This document shows, one piece after another, positions 9,911-19,291 of a DNA stretch of 64,000 nt (position 1 is the first letter of the stretch; each line of letters starts with the position of its first letter). Made by a program: the position numbers and the translations under genes. The stretch comes from Cantharellus purpuraceus. Lineage: Eukaryota > Basidiomycota > Agaricomycetes > Cantharellales > Hydnaceae. Location of the stretch: positions 62,001 to 126,000 of the forward strand of contig JALBUN010000008.1 in NCBI GenBank assembly GCA_025174535.1. Direction: 5' to 3'. Under the pieces are notes generated by a model. That model did not search any database. It was given only the letters and a program-made list of their open reading frames with translations, and was not told where the DNA came from.

Positions 9911-10094
9911 CAGTTCAAATATACTGTTATGCACTAGGTCCGATTGGGGGTCAGAGATTGGGTCAGAGTCAGAGCAGGGATTGGGGGGCGTCATGGGGGT
10001 CAGAAACGGACTTGGCTTCAGTTTATGTGCTGTGCCCTCACTAATACCGGTGTCTGAGATTTTGGAGATGGAGTACGACTTAGATAGTTAGGAT
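9911..10094 (-). repeat. LTR-B U5 fragment (9925-10094) with self-priming primer site (9911-9922)
   Basis: On the minus strand the LTR ends GTGCATAACA at 9925. After 2 nt comes ATATTTGAACTG (9922-9911), complementary to CAGTTCAAATAT at 12464-12475 in the family's full LTR, 32 nt after its TATTTAA box. This is the geometry of Tf1-like self-priming. The LTR fragment is cut at 10094, where a chromodomain fragment of opposite orientation begins. Confidence 0.65.
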
Positions 10095-10099
10095 GAACC

Positions 10100-10375
10100 T
10101 GCTACTACAAACGAGATATCCGGTCACATGCAACCTCACCTCCTCCGATCATCATTGAAGGAGATAACAAATATGAGATATCTGAGATCCTGGACTCAAA
10201 GATCAATCGTCAATACAAGTGCAAGCTCCAGTACCTAGTCAAATGGACTGGATACGAAGGCACCAATGAAGAGTCCTCATGGATCTCCACGTCCAAACTC
10301 GATCATGCATCCGAATCCATCTCCGATTTTCACTCCGCTTATCCAGACAAACCTGGCCCTCTTATGAATCCTTAA
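10100..10375 (+). pseudogene. pol: Family-B integrase C-terminus: isolated chromodomain
   Basis: One open frame without its own ATG reads KYEISEILDSKI ... KLQYLVKWTGYEG ... SSWIS ... ISDFHSAYPDKPGPL and stops near 10375. This is a well preserved chromodomain tail of a chromovirus pol on the plus strand. The rest of pol is gone: upstream is an LTR-B fragment of the opposite element. It is followed by the antisense gene and the plus-oriented 3' LTR-B, so 10100-12682 is the 3' third of one family-B element. Confidence 0.85.
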
Positions 10376-10533
10376 GTTCCATTACTGATGCTAATTATAT
10401 TATTTCACATAATCATTCATTACAAAGTCACAAAGGAAATTACAAGTCTACCCCAAACTCCAAAGGAACCTCACTCTGCCCCATTTTTCTCCACTCCAAA
10501 ATATTACAATCATTTTCATTTTCATTTTTTAAG

Positions 10534-12013
10534 TTATACATTGCGTTTCCTTTTTCCCCTCCCCTTGTCTACCTCAGGCTCCGTCTCCAACTCATCATCA
10601 CTCTCTACATCCAACACCCAATCTTTCTCATCCCCCATATCTGAATCCTCGTCCAAGGGGGCCATGAACTTCCGCAGCTGACGCAACTCAGCAGTCTGCC
10701 GACCCTCAAGAACCTCCTTCCATTTCATCATCTTCACCAAGTCCACTAACAACCCCTCCATCCGCCAGAGGTGCTCCAACTGCAGGTTAACCAGCTGGAT
10801 AAGCTGGCCCATGGTACTGTTGGGCACAGAAACACATCCTGTACCTGTGCCGGTCGTTGCTCCTTCTGATCTGACACTGCTACCCCCAGCTGCCACAGCG
10901 CCCATCTCCATCTGCCACCTTTTGGTTGGATGACCTTCTGATTCTTTCTCCACCCCTCCTTGTACCACTAGTCAGGGCTTGATGCTCTGACTTTGGGGAT
11001 CAAACTTTCCATTGATCCTACACCCTCCTTTCTGACCCTGACAACGATCACAGGACCGAAGGTGGCGAGTTGGGCCAGTAGGCCACACACACTCCACACC
11101 CGCATCACGATACAAGTCACAAATTACACTGGGCCCGCCGAATGGCTCTGTCGGAGCCAGAGCCTTGGGTGGTCTGCCCCTTCTCGATACGGCCTCCAAG
11201 TGCTCCCTCTCCTCCTCCTTGTCCTGCTGTTCTGCCACCACCTTCTCCATCTCATGCTTGCAAAGCTGGATCGCTGACCTAGCGACACACAGCTCCTTCT
11301 TACAAGTCGCCAACACATGATTCTCTGCCTTGCACCATATGACCCTCTGGTCCATATCAGCACTCAGGTGTGCCTTCAATGAAAAAACCATGACCTCAAG
11401 GTTCCTCTTGGTGGTAGCAGCATAGAGCTCTGCCCTTTTGTGAGCTTCGACCGTGGCTACCCAAGCCATCTCCTTGTAGCAATTCAAGGTCAGATCCGGC
11501 TCCATATCCATCCCAACATCCACACCCACCTCGGGCTCTGCATTTGCATCAAGCTCCATATTGGCATCAGGATCCACCTCCACCTCCACCCTCTCCACCT
11601 CTGCCACATCATCTTCCTCAGCTGCACCCACCGCAAATAATGGCCATGACCGCAGATGTAACGGCAAGTGCACCTGCTCTTCCACTTCCTTCAGTCTCAT
11701 GGCCTCCATCGCAGCCGCAAGTTCCTTGACCCTGCGGGCTTGCTTGGCTTTCACTTCTTCCTCCTTCTCTGTTCCATCTCTGCCTCCTCCTTCCATCTCC
11801 GCTCCTCCTCCTCCTCCTTCCGTCTCCACTCCTCCTCCTCCTCCTCCTTCCATCTCCACTCTTCCTCCTCCTTCCATCTCCACTCTTCCTCCTCCTTCCA
11901 TCTCCATTCCACCACCACCACCTCCTCCTCCTCCTCCTCCCTCCATCTCCGCTCCGGGCCAGGAGCAACTGCTCAAGCTTGGCCACACTCATGTTTGCCA
12001 AAGGGTTTGACAT
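10534..12013 (-). pseudogene. Family-B antisense gene, fullest copy: coiled coil plus cysteine cluster
   Basis: Lies between the chromodomain and the 3' LTR, antisense to gag-pol. It starts MSNPLANMSVAKLEQLLLAR at 12013, passes a GGA-repeat tract (11780-11960) with frame loss, then continues as coiled coil (RRVKELAAAMEAMRLKEVEE), an acidic stretch, a helical region, and a cysteine cluster (CDLYRDAGVECVW ... SCDRCQGQKGGC, C-x9-C-x13-C-x2-C-x6-C) resembling part of a Zn2Cys6 finger. One TGA at 10972-10974 separates it from an in-frame C-terminal part (LVNLQLEHLWRMEGLLVDL, acidic end) that closes at 10534. About 490 codons in all. Related Cys-rich, Glu-rich proteins are common as predicted proteins in Agaricomycetes; a DNA- or RNA-binding role is only inference. 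Confidence 0.65.
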
Positions 12014-12044
12014 CATTGAGGATAAGACCTCAATCATGCCCCTC

Positions 12045-12052
12045 CTTTTATA
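12045..12052 (-). promoter_or_regulatory. TATA box of the family-B antisense gene, copy 2
   Basis: CTTTTATA on the plus strand (TATAAAAG on the minus), 32 nt upstream of the ATG at 12013 and about 100 bp inside the 3' LTR boundary. Conserved at the same place in the copies at 1482 and 37340. Confidence 0.6.
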
Positions 12053-12140
12053 TGTCTCCAGACCCCCAGTATAACTCCAACTGCACCCAACCATCTCACC
12101 TATTCAATCCATGGACATGAGGCCTCAGGGGCTCAGCCCC

Positions 12141-12682
12141 AAATGGAGAGATACTGTTATGACTATATTCATTAATGCCCAGATCCCCATCCAATCCACT
12201 CAGATCCCCGCACATATGAAATCTATACTCCATTTGGAAACCATCACGTCTCCATTTATCTGTCCAATTGTCACCACCGATTCTCACCCATCCGTGTCCA
12301 GTTCTGATTGATGCATCAGCATCACCATAGGAACCTGGACATCCATCCCTGTCGGACTCAGACATACTCATGTAAGGCTGTCAGCCTTGGAGACCCATCA
12401 CCGGAGTAATTATTATTAGATTTCAAATATGTATTTAAGTTGCCCAACTGGGGACTTCATCCCCAGTTCAAATATTGAATCACACCTAGTTCCTAAGTCT
12501 GATCCTAACTATCTAAGTCATACTCCATCTCCAAAATCTTGGACACCAGTATTAGTGAGAGCGCAGCACATAAGCTGAAGCCAAGTCCATTCCAACCCCC
12601 ACGATGTACCCCAATTCCCTCTCCGACTCTGACCCAACCTCCAACCCAATCTCCAACCTCCAATCAGACCTAGTGCATAACA
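12141..12682 (+). repeat. Family-B polypurine tract and 3' LTR-B
   Basis: AAATGGAGAGATAC precedes the 528-bp LTR (12155-12682, TGTTATGAC...GTGCATAACA). Inside are a TATTTAA box (12432-12438), an 8-bp hairpin (AACTGGGG / CCCCAGTT, from 12446) and the predicted transcript start CAGTTCAAATAT (12464-12475). The flank GTACA to the right belongs to LTR-E, into which this element seems to have inserted; the matching left flank is lost. Confidence 0.85.
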
Positions 12683-12840
12683 GTACAGTGTGGTAGTTAA
12701 CTAAGTTCCATCTACTACATATGCACCCTATGGGCACATATATCTACCAAGAAGACAGCATTCCTTAATGGAATGCTGCATATATTAATTATGACTATAT
12801 AACTACATACTATAGTAAGTAAGTACCCTGGGTACTTACA
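12683..12840 (-). repeat. LTR-E fragment 1
   Basis: Reverse complement of the first part of LTR-E (compare 47687-47954), ending GGTACTTACA at 12840. It contains the LTR-E hairpin CAGCATTCC/GGAATGCTG (one base changed here). Cut on the left by LTR-B and joined on the right to copia integrase. Confidence 0.8.
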
Positions 12841-15047
12841 ATGAGGGCCCAGCATTTGCACCCATATGTGCATAACCAATCAATGCTCAGTTTCTTCTTC
12901 CAGAAAGCTTCATAAGGGGATATTCCAAGATAGTGTTATAAGACACAATTCCTGATAAAATTAATGGTATGAATCATAGATACCCAGAATTTGTTAGGAA
13001 GATCAGCCTCATGTCATAAGGTCAATGCTCCTTCCTGTAACATCCTATTGTAATGTTCGGCAATCCCATTGTGTTCTGGAGTGTATGGTGAGGTCATCTC
13101 ATGAATACCAAGCTTACAGCACATCTCTTTGAAATCCTTCCCCATATATTCTCCTCCATTATCCATCCTGATCTTCTTAACATCAGCCTTCTTCTGATGC
13201 AACAACCATGCCATGTATCTCTTGAATGATTCCATGACTGTCTTGGATTCTTTGTCCTTGAGAAATTTGATGCTAGCCATACATGTTGCTAGATCAATTC
13301 AGATGATAAAATATTTGTAGCCACCAATGGATAACTTGAATGGTCTGCATATATCAGATACAATGATGTCGCCAATATTAGATGGTAGGGTTTCAGATTT
13401 CTGAAATGGAGTTCAGGTCTGTTCCCATAATGGACAGTTATTACACTGCATGATGGGACTATAATGGACATTTGGAGTGAATCCATCTGCTGTATAAAGC
13501 CTCTTCATTGCTTCTAGAGTGGAATATCCAGTGTAAGTGAACAGATTGTTGATGTTCAGTCCTTGTGCCAGGATCTGTCCATTAAGTGAAAATGCCAATT
13601 GATATTTACTGAATAACACATTGACATTGGCATTTGTCATTCATCCAACTGAGAGTAAATTGGCATGTAGTTTGGGTGCATATATGACATTGGTGAGCAT
13701 GATGTGAAGATCAGGCAATTCAAATGAGGGGTCAGATATGAGCTTTATACATATAGACCCACTTTGATTGGCAGTGAATGACTCCCTGCTGACGGTTTGT
13801 ATCATGACAGGTGGGATGTTGTTCATGTTGGAAAACAATGGTAAGTTTCCAGATAAAAGACCAGATGCAGCAGAATCCACCAGCCATGTGTGTGTATTGT
13901 TATGGATTGATGATGGAGCTGAGATGGACACTTGGGTTGGTATGACAGATAGTTTGGTGATCAAGGCAATCATTATAATGACCTTCATTTGTCCTGCAAG
14001 GTGAGCTGGTGTATTGGTCATAGGTTTATCTGTCTGAATGTTATGTTGTAGTTGATTTATAGTCTGTATAGGTCTTTGTATAAGAAACTGAGGAGTTTGG
14101 GCATGAAATCCTTGGTTCTGTTTCCAAGGCATCTGTCCTTTGAGTCCACCACCCTATGCATAGCATCAAGAAGCCATATGTCCCAATTTGCCACAGTGGT
14201 TGCATCATAACATGTTATATTGATTGGATCTAGGTATGTTGTTATAATAGCTATTGTTGGGTAGTGGAATGTAGGGATTTTGTGTCAATATCTTCAGTTG
14301 TAGAGGTCAGATAGGCCTAGACCGTACAGTGAATGCAGTGCCAGCTTGGACAGATATTCCCAGGGCACTGAGGTCTGCTTCATGAGCCTCAAGACATTCT
14401 TCAATCTCCTCTGGCTTATGTGTGATCATCTGGATCATTTGTGCAATTGGACACCAGGATTCAGGTACATTCCTGAGTAAAGTGGCCACATATGTGGAAT
14501 CAGGTATTGTTTCACCCATCCATTTCAACTGATTCCCATATTCCTTCATGATTGTGATATATGTGATGACAGACTGGCCTTCAATCATATGGTAATTCTT
14601 GTATTTCATTCTAATAATGCTGATCTTGCTTGGGTCAGTAGATTTGAATTTACTGATGAGGATGACCCATGCATCTCTGGTGATGTCAGTATCATCAATT
14701 GCACTCTGGAGTTTGGGTGAGATGCAGAACAAAATCTGGTTATATGCAACATTGTTATGATCATTCCATTCATCAATGAGTTGTGATAATGGTGTAGTGC
14801 CAATATGTGGAATGTTATTGGTTATAGTAACCAATTGGTCTGTGAGTAAGGGTAAAACATCAGTGCTGAGAATAGTAGCATATAAGCTGCAATCTCTCAC
14901 CATGGCTAAAAGTTCCCTTTTCCAGGAAATCCAGTTGTCTTGTCCCAATTTGGGTTTGAGATCTCAAAATTTGTGAACATCATGTTTTGGGTGAGAAGTA
15001 GTGAGTGCAACTTGAGTCATGGTAGATCAATGAGACTCTTAATCTGT
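12841..15047 (-). pseudogene. gag-pol: Ty1/copia gag-protease-integrase, minus strand, truncated and stopped
   Basis: From right to left: gag starting at ATG 15019 (MTQVALTTSHPK) with a TGA soon after, then DNWISWKRELLAMV and a UBN2-type capsid, a knuckle CNHCGKLGHMAS-stop-C near 14180-14220, a protease (WLVDSAASGLLSG near 13870), the GAG-pre-integrase region, and the integrase core (IRMDNGGEYMGKDFKEM, SPYTPEHNGIAEHYNR). The order protease-integrase before RT is diagnostic of copia. RT and RNase H are missing; the integrase runs into LTR-E at 12841. Confidence 0.9.
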
Positions 15048-15653
15048 TGTGAGATTAAGTAGACAAATAGCAGTCAGTAGAACAATAGCATAGTATTCCA
15101 ATATGCAATTGGAATCTTCAAGAGATAAAAGCAGTGAGTCAGTGAGATTAATACAATTCAGAATTGACTGGAGAACTACATGTCTGTGCAGGTGTATTTA
15201 TGTAAATAAAAGTGAACATGATATCCAGAACATACATGATTTGTTATGATCACATGTTTATAGTTAGGAGAGAAATTGACCATGTGTGAAATATTAGTGA
15301 ATGGAGAGGTACAAAAAAGAGATGTGATTGGATTTGAATTTACAAGTAATCTATAGTAATGAGAAAAATAAAACTTGGTGTATGGGTCCATAACTCCTGA
15401 ATGTATGCAGGGGTTCATTGTATGGGCAGATGTTTGTGTGTATGATGATAACATGATCATTCCTCAAGACTGAGATCAGAGAGAGCATGATGATTAGAAT
15501 ATGAGGTGTGACTTTGATAATGCATGTGTTGATCAATATTAACAAGATCCAGTATTATTTGTGATATGGAGCTTGAGGTGATAGTCAACAGGTGTGATGA
15601 CAATTGAGAGTAAATGTTGATGGGGATATTATGGACCATGCACATGTTTTACA
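15048..15653 (-). repeat. LTR-C, copia 5' LTR
   Basis: 606 bp, TGTAAAACATG...ATCTCACA on the minus strand, directly upstream of the copia gag. A second copy is at 46458-47064. An 8-bp inverted repeat, CTTAATCT/AGATTAAG with a 6-nt loop, spans the LTR-internal boundary at 15038-15059. Confidence 0.85.
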
Positions 15654-15752
15654 ACATATATAACTATCAAGAGAGCAGCATTCCTTAAGGGAATACTGTA
15701 TATACATTAAGTATAACTATGATACTCTATGTAAGTACCTAGGGTACTTACA
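15654..15752 (-). repeat. LTR-E fragment 2
   Basis: Carries the LTR-E hairpin CAGCATTCC...GGAATACTG and the end GGGTACTTACA. It overlaps fragment 1 in content, so it is a separate copy. Cut on the left by LTR-C; AATTTCCCAAGCC to the right resembles a purine tract read on the minus strand (GGCTTGGGAAATT). Confidence 0.75.
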
Positions 15753-15762
15753 ATTTCCCAAG

Positions 15763-16236
15763 CCTTAACACACCCTTCAGATTGTCAGTCCAATATTTTG
15801 GAGTTTGGAGGTACAGGGTTGGATCAGGGATTCAGAGTTTGAATTGTCAAGAAGATACTTGTCAAGAAGCTAGCAACCAAGAAGGTCATGGTGGTCAAAC
15901 TTAGTTGATATATGAACTGCTGTCACATACAGAGAATAGCCCATATAAGTATCTGAAGAATTGAATAAAAAACTAAAGTAGGAGAACAATAAGATGGATA
16001 TGGAATACAACATGGAAAGGAGATCAGAGTTTGGACTTAAGTCCAAACTAATACTAATCAATATAAAAGGTGACAGTTATTGTAACCCATATCAAGGAGA
16101 CTACTTATCAAGAACACAATAAATGGAGTTCCAGGTTGTTGGAGATGGAATTGTCAGAGATGGAGTTGACAGAGATGAAGTAGAAGGAGGTGGAGTTGGA
16201 GTCCAGAGGTCAGACTTGGTGTTACAGGATGTAACA
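15763..16236 (-). repeat. LTR-F, copy 1 (inverted)
   Basis: Reverse complement of 55575-56108: it shares CAAGAAGCTAGCAACCAAGAAG and the terminal hairpin TGTTACAGGATGTAACA (16220-16236). It interrupts a spliced host-like or transposon gene immediately after that gene's predicted GTAAGC donor. Confidence 0.7.
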
Positions 16237-16871
16237 TGTTGTGCTTACCTCCTTGATCTGCTCTCTTTTCTCCTCCTTTGTCTCCTTAGCCTCAATCTTC
16301 AGGTGCTGGATTGCATCCAGCTTCCCTGAAAGTGAGACAAACATTGACAGATTGTGCTCCCACTCTCTTCTAAGATGGGAGCATCTTGACCACTTCTCCC
16401 CCCTGTATAATTAATAGTTATATTGAAAATAGGATTAATAAAGTGTATGCATACCTCTACCCATGATAGCAGTGCAGTCACCTTATTTTTGAGTGTTTCC
16501 AGCTCCCTGTTGAGACAGTACCCATGGTCTTGAGCTTTGCTAGCTACCTCCTTCCACTTCTCACCAATCATGGACCATGGTGCCATGAATGGGTTGACTT
16601 CAATCACTGTGCTGAGCAGTTGATTGAGGTCATGTGTGGAAAACTCTTCACACAGCTTGAGTGAAGGTTTTTAAAGGGAAGGGAGGCTGGCTGTGGTAAC
16701 CAAGGTGGTAAGAGAGAGGTGAGCCAGGAGAAGATGTGCTGAGTTTGGGTCAGCTAGTAACAATGGAGGGGGGTGTGCAGTAGCGGGGGTAGAGGAGCCA
16801 TAGAACAGCTCAGGTGGGATGGCAGCCATGTGAGGTGAGATGTGGCATGTTCTGGGTAGGGGTGGATGCAT
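16237..16871 (-). pseudogene. Myb/SANT-like gene fragment, transposon-associated, cut by LTR-F
   Basis: A Pro/Leu/Ala-rich start (MHPPLPRTCHISPH) is followed in the same frame, after one TAA at 16671-16673, by EVNPFMAPWSMIGEKWKEVA and GYCLNRELETLKNKVTALLS. Such W-K-E and NRELxTLKNK sequences are typical of Myb/SANT-like proteins linked to transposases in fungi and plants. A GT-AG intron is likely at 16326-16454. The next exon encodes a charged helix (HLKIEAKETKEEK, read in a frame that needs one base of adjustment) and ends at a GTAAGC donor just before LTR-F. The rest is absent. Confidence 0.4.
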
Positions 16872-17864
16872 TCTTTGCTATTGAGTTCCCATGGTGTAGT
16901 GACTATTATTCTGCTTGGCACATTCCAGAGCCAATAATTATTGGTAGCAAATACTTTCTATTCTCTGAGCTATATAGTTAGTCCCAGACTGGCAAAGTAC
17001 TCCTCAGAGTTTTCTCTTTGGATACCCCTTTGTCAGGTATGTTCTGCCCTCTGTACATAAACTTCTATGTGACTTTGGATCTCCCTTCATCACCCAGGTA
17101 GAGCATCTGCTTAGGTTTCCCTTACAATGGGGATCTAGGCATAATAAATGAGGTCATAACAACAGTTCACTGTCTCACTTTAATCTCAACAAGATCAGTT
17201 GTTATATTGGAGTTTGAATATTAGGTTCCATATCCGTTGAGTCTGGGCTCCTTACAAAGTAATTCCCATACACATCCCGCATCCATATATGGTATTGACA
17301 TACAATGGTCTTCAAGTCATTTACTCATCTGAGGCATAGGCTTAGCCTAGATATGGAAATTATCACAATTTGCTTTCACAGCAGCATTGTCGCAAAAAGA
17401 TGATAGCATACGCCGGCATCTAAATGCTTTGTACATGCGGAAGTCCATGGGAGTCGCTGCGTTATTATGTATTCAGTTTCAAAAACCCTTGCATAGTCTT
17501 GGGGAGGAGCTCATTGTGAATACGCAGTAGAAGCAATATATTGCAAGCAATGTAAAATGGGATTCTTCTGTAGTTGAGAACGAGTCCACAAATATTACAT
17601 TCGATAATCGATGATACCTTTCGTGGAGAGAGTTCGTGAGAACGAGTCCACGAATCCCATTTTGTACTCCGATGATCAAATCACAGTAACTGATGAGTCA
17701 TGATGCATCATCATTCAACACCCATAGGATAGGATATGGCATGGAAGGAAGGGAGTTGCCTTGTCCCCTGTCTGCTACAGGTCATCTATAAGTAAGTACT
17801 TACATCTGCTTTGAAATCGGAGGCCACTCAAGACCTTTCACCCACCCGTTGTGAATCGTGATCC
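16872..17864. other. Intergenic, no gene recognised
   Basis: 16872-17220 is AT-rich and may be the 5' flank of the Myb-like element. 17221-17864 has host-like composition. Near 17575-17670 GAACGAGTCCAC occurs twice about 60 bp apart. The end of this stretch is the upstream region of the cupin gene; no clear TATA box was seen. Confidence 0.4.
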
Positions 17865-18622
17865 ATGTCATCAGCTGAAGTTCCGGACATTGCGTCGCTT
17901 CCTCCACCCAGAAGAGTCGTCACCGGAAACGACGACCAGAACAAGTCACAATTCTTGTACGATGATTCCCATGGAAACACCCAGTGAGCTTTCGTCTATG
18001 ATTAAAAAAACACGACAGTAAGTCTGAGATATAAATCAGAGTATTGCCCGGCGGCACAACCATGTAGTAGCTGTCGTATTGTTAAGCGGAATAACGTGAC
18101 CAGCTAATATTTTCTGCAATAGGACACACACAGTTTGGTTCACGGATGGGGTCCCTGCAGACTGTTCCTCTGAGACAAGTAAGGATCCGACAGGAAACCA
18201 GACGTTTAACATCGACAACGGAGGATCAGTATGTCATTTTCCTGCGCAGGGTAATCTGATCATGACCGTTTGTATCACTCCCACCCCCTCACACAGCTAT
18301 GTACGACAGTATGGATGAAACCAGGTACATTCTTCCCGATGCATCAAACGAAATCCATCGACTATGGAGTAGTCCTTGAGGGCGAAATTATCCTCGAACT
18401 GGAGAGTGGGGATGAACGTCTCTTAAAGGTTGGGTACGTCATTCCTCCAAGTGGTTAATCGTTCGTGGATATCTCGCTCACAAGGATGTATGCAGAGATG
18501 TTGCCGTTCAACGTGAGACTCTACATGCCTGGCATAATCGACACCCCAAGACGTGGGCAAAACTCTTCTTCGTGTTGATCGCCTCGAAGAATGCAAAGAG
18601 TAATTCTGAGATCTCCGGGTGA
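17865..18622 (+). CDS. Small cupin-domain protein, four exons, 162 aa
   Basis: Exons 17865-17983, 18123-18228, 18297-18433 and 18496-18622 join at GT-AG sites with all phases closing (489 nt). The protein starts MSSAEVPDIASLPPPRRVVT and contains the single cupin barrel: WMKPGTFFPMHQTKSIDYGV, then GEIILELESGDERLLKVGDV and QRETLHAWHN. His and Glu residues at the usual metal positions (MHQTKS..., LHAWHN) are present. Such small fungal cupins usually end near QRGTxHAWRN plus about 25 residues, as here. Substrate unknown; the family often occurs near secondary-metabolism genes, but no such genes are adjacent. The next gene is a convergent ABC transporter. Confidence 0.75.
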
Positions 18623-19291
18623 ATTTGCAATCGTCGACATTGACGTTCCAGGGTGTAAGAAATTGGAAGACAATATAGGGAGATTAACAGCTTAAATCAA
18701 TAGAGCCTAGACGGTCCGGGAAGGGATTTGAGTACAAACAGCACAAGCTAGCCTTCCACCGTGGCGCTGTAAATTTAGATGGAAAAATTGCCTTGTAGGT
18801 TACTTCGAAGTGCTTATTATAGTACCAGAGATTATGTCGCTGATCGGGAGCTTCAATCGCTTCGTCGTATTCCTGTCGACTGATGTGCAAATTTGACCCT
18901 GAGTCTATGTAGCTTGTACACAACTTGAATCGATGGTAATGACAGACGTGCGCAAGTCAACTTTAGACCCACGCATATGCCTTCGACCAATCCTGGCCAT
19001 TATGAGACTGAACACGTATTCCTGAATGCATGGCCTTAAAGAAGTTGTATACATAAAATGTCTACGTCCCAAAGGTGGTCCAAGCGGAAGCTAGTTATGT
19101 GTCCTTATACAACAGTCTGGAGCTACTGTATATTTTTCACGCAATTGTTAAAGTCCGTGTTAGCCTTCAGAGGCAGTGTGTGAGGTCCACCTGACATCTA
19201 TCAACGCCATATCAGACTTGCTTGCTTGCTTGACGAAATTACTTCTTCTCATCCTGTTCCAAATGTCATCAGTCATATATAGTGCAGACGC
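18623..19291. other. Intergenic between convergent cupin and ABC genes
   Basis: Both genes end into this 670-bp stretch, so it should hold two 3' ends. A minus-strand frame at 18684-18923 has no recognisable domain. No repeat was seen. Confidence 0.4.

Noticed and set aside
11561..12120. Plus-strand Ser/Pro/His-rich frames opposite the antisense gene
   Set aside because: Same reason: low-complexity translation of TCC repeats with no conserved start.
17479..17679. 66-codon minus frame upstream of the cupin gene
   Set aside because: No domain, and it overlaps a short direct repeat (GAACGAGTCCAC); no support as a gene.
18123..18622. Cupin gene as a pseudogene because the frame stops at KVGYVIPPSG
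   Set aside because: A GTACGT...TGCAG intron (18434-18495) removes the stop and the cupin sequence continues in phase to a normal end.
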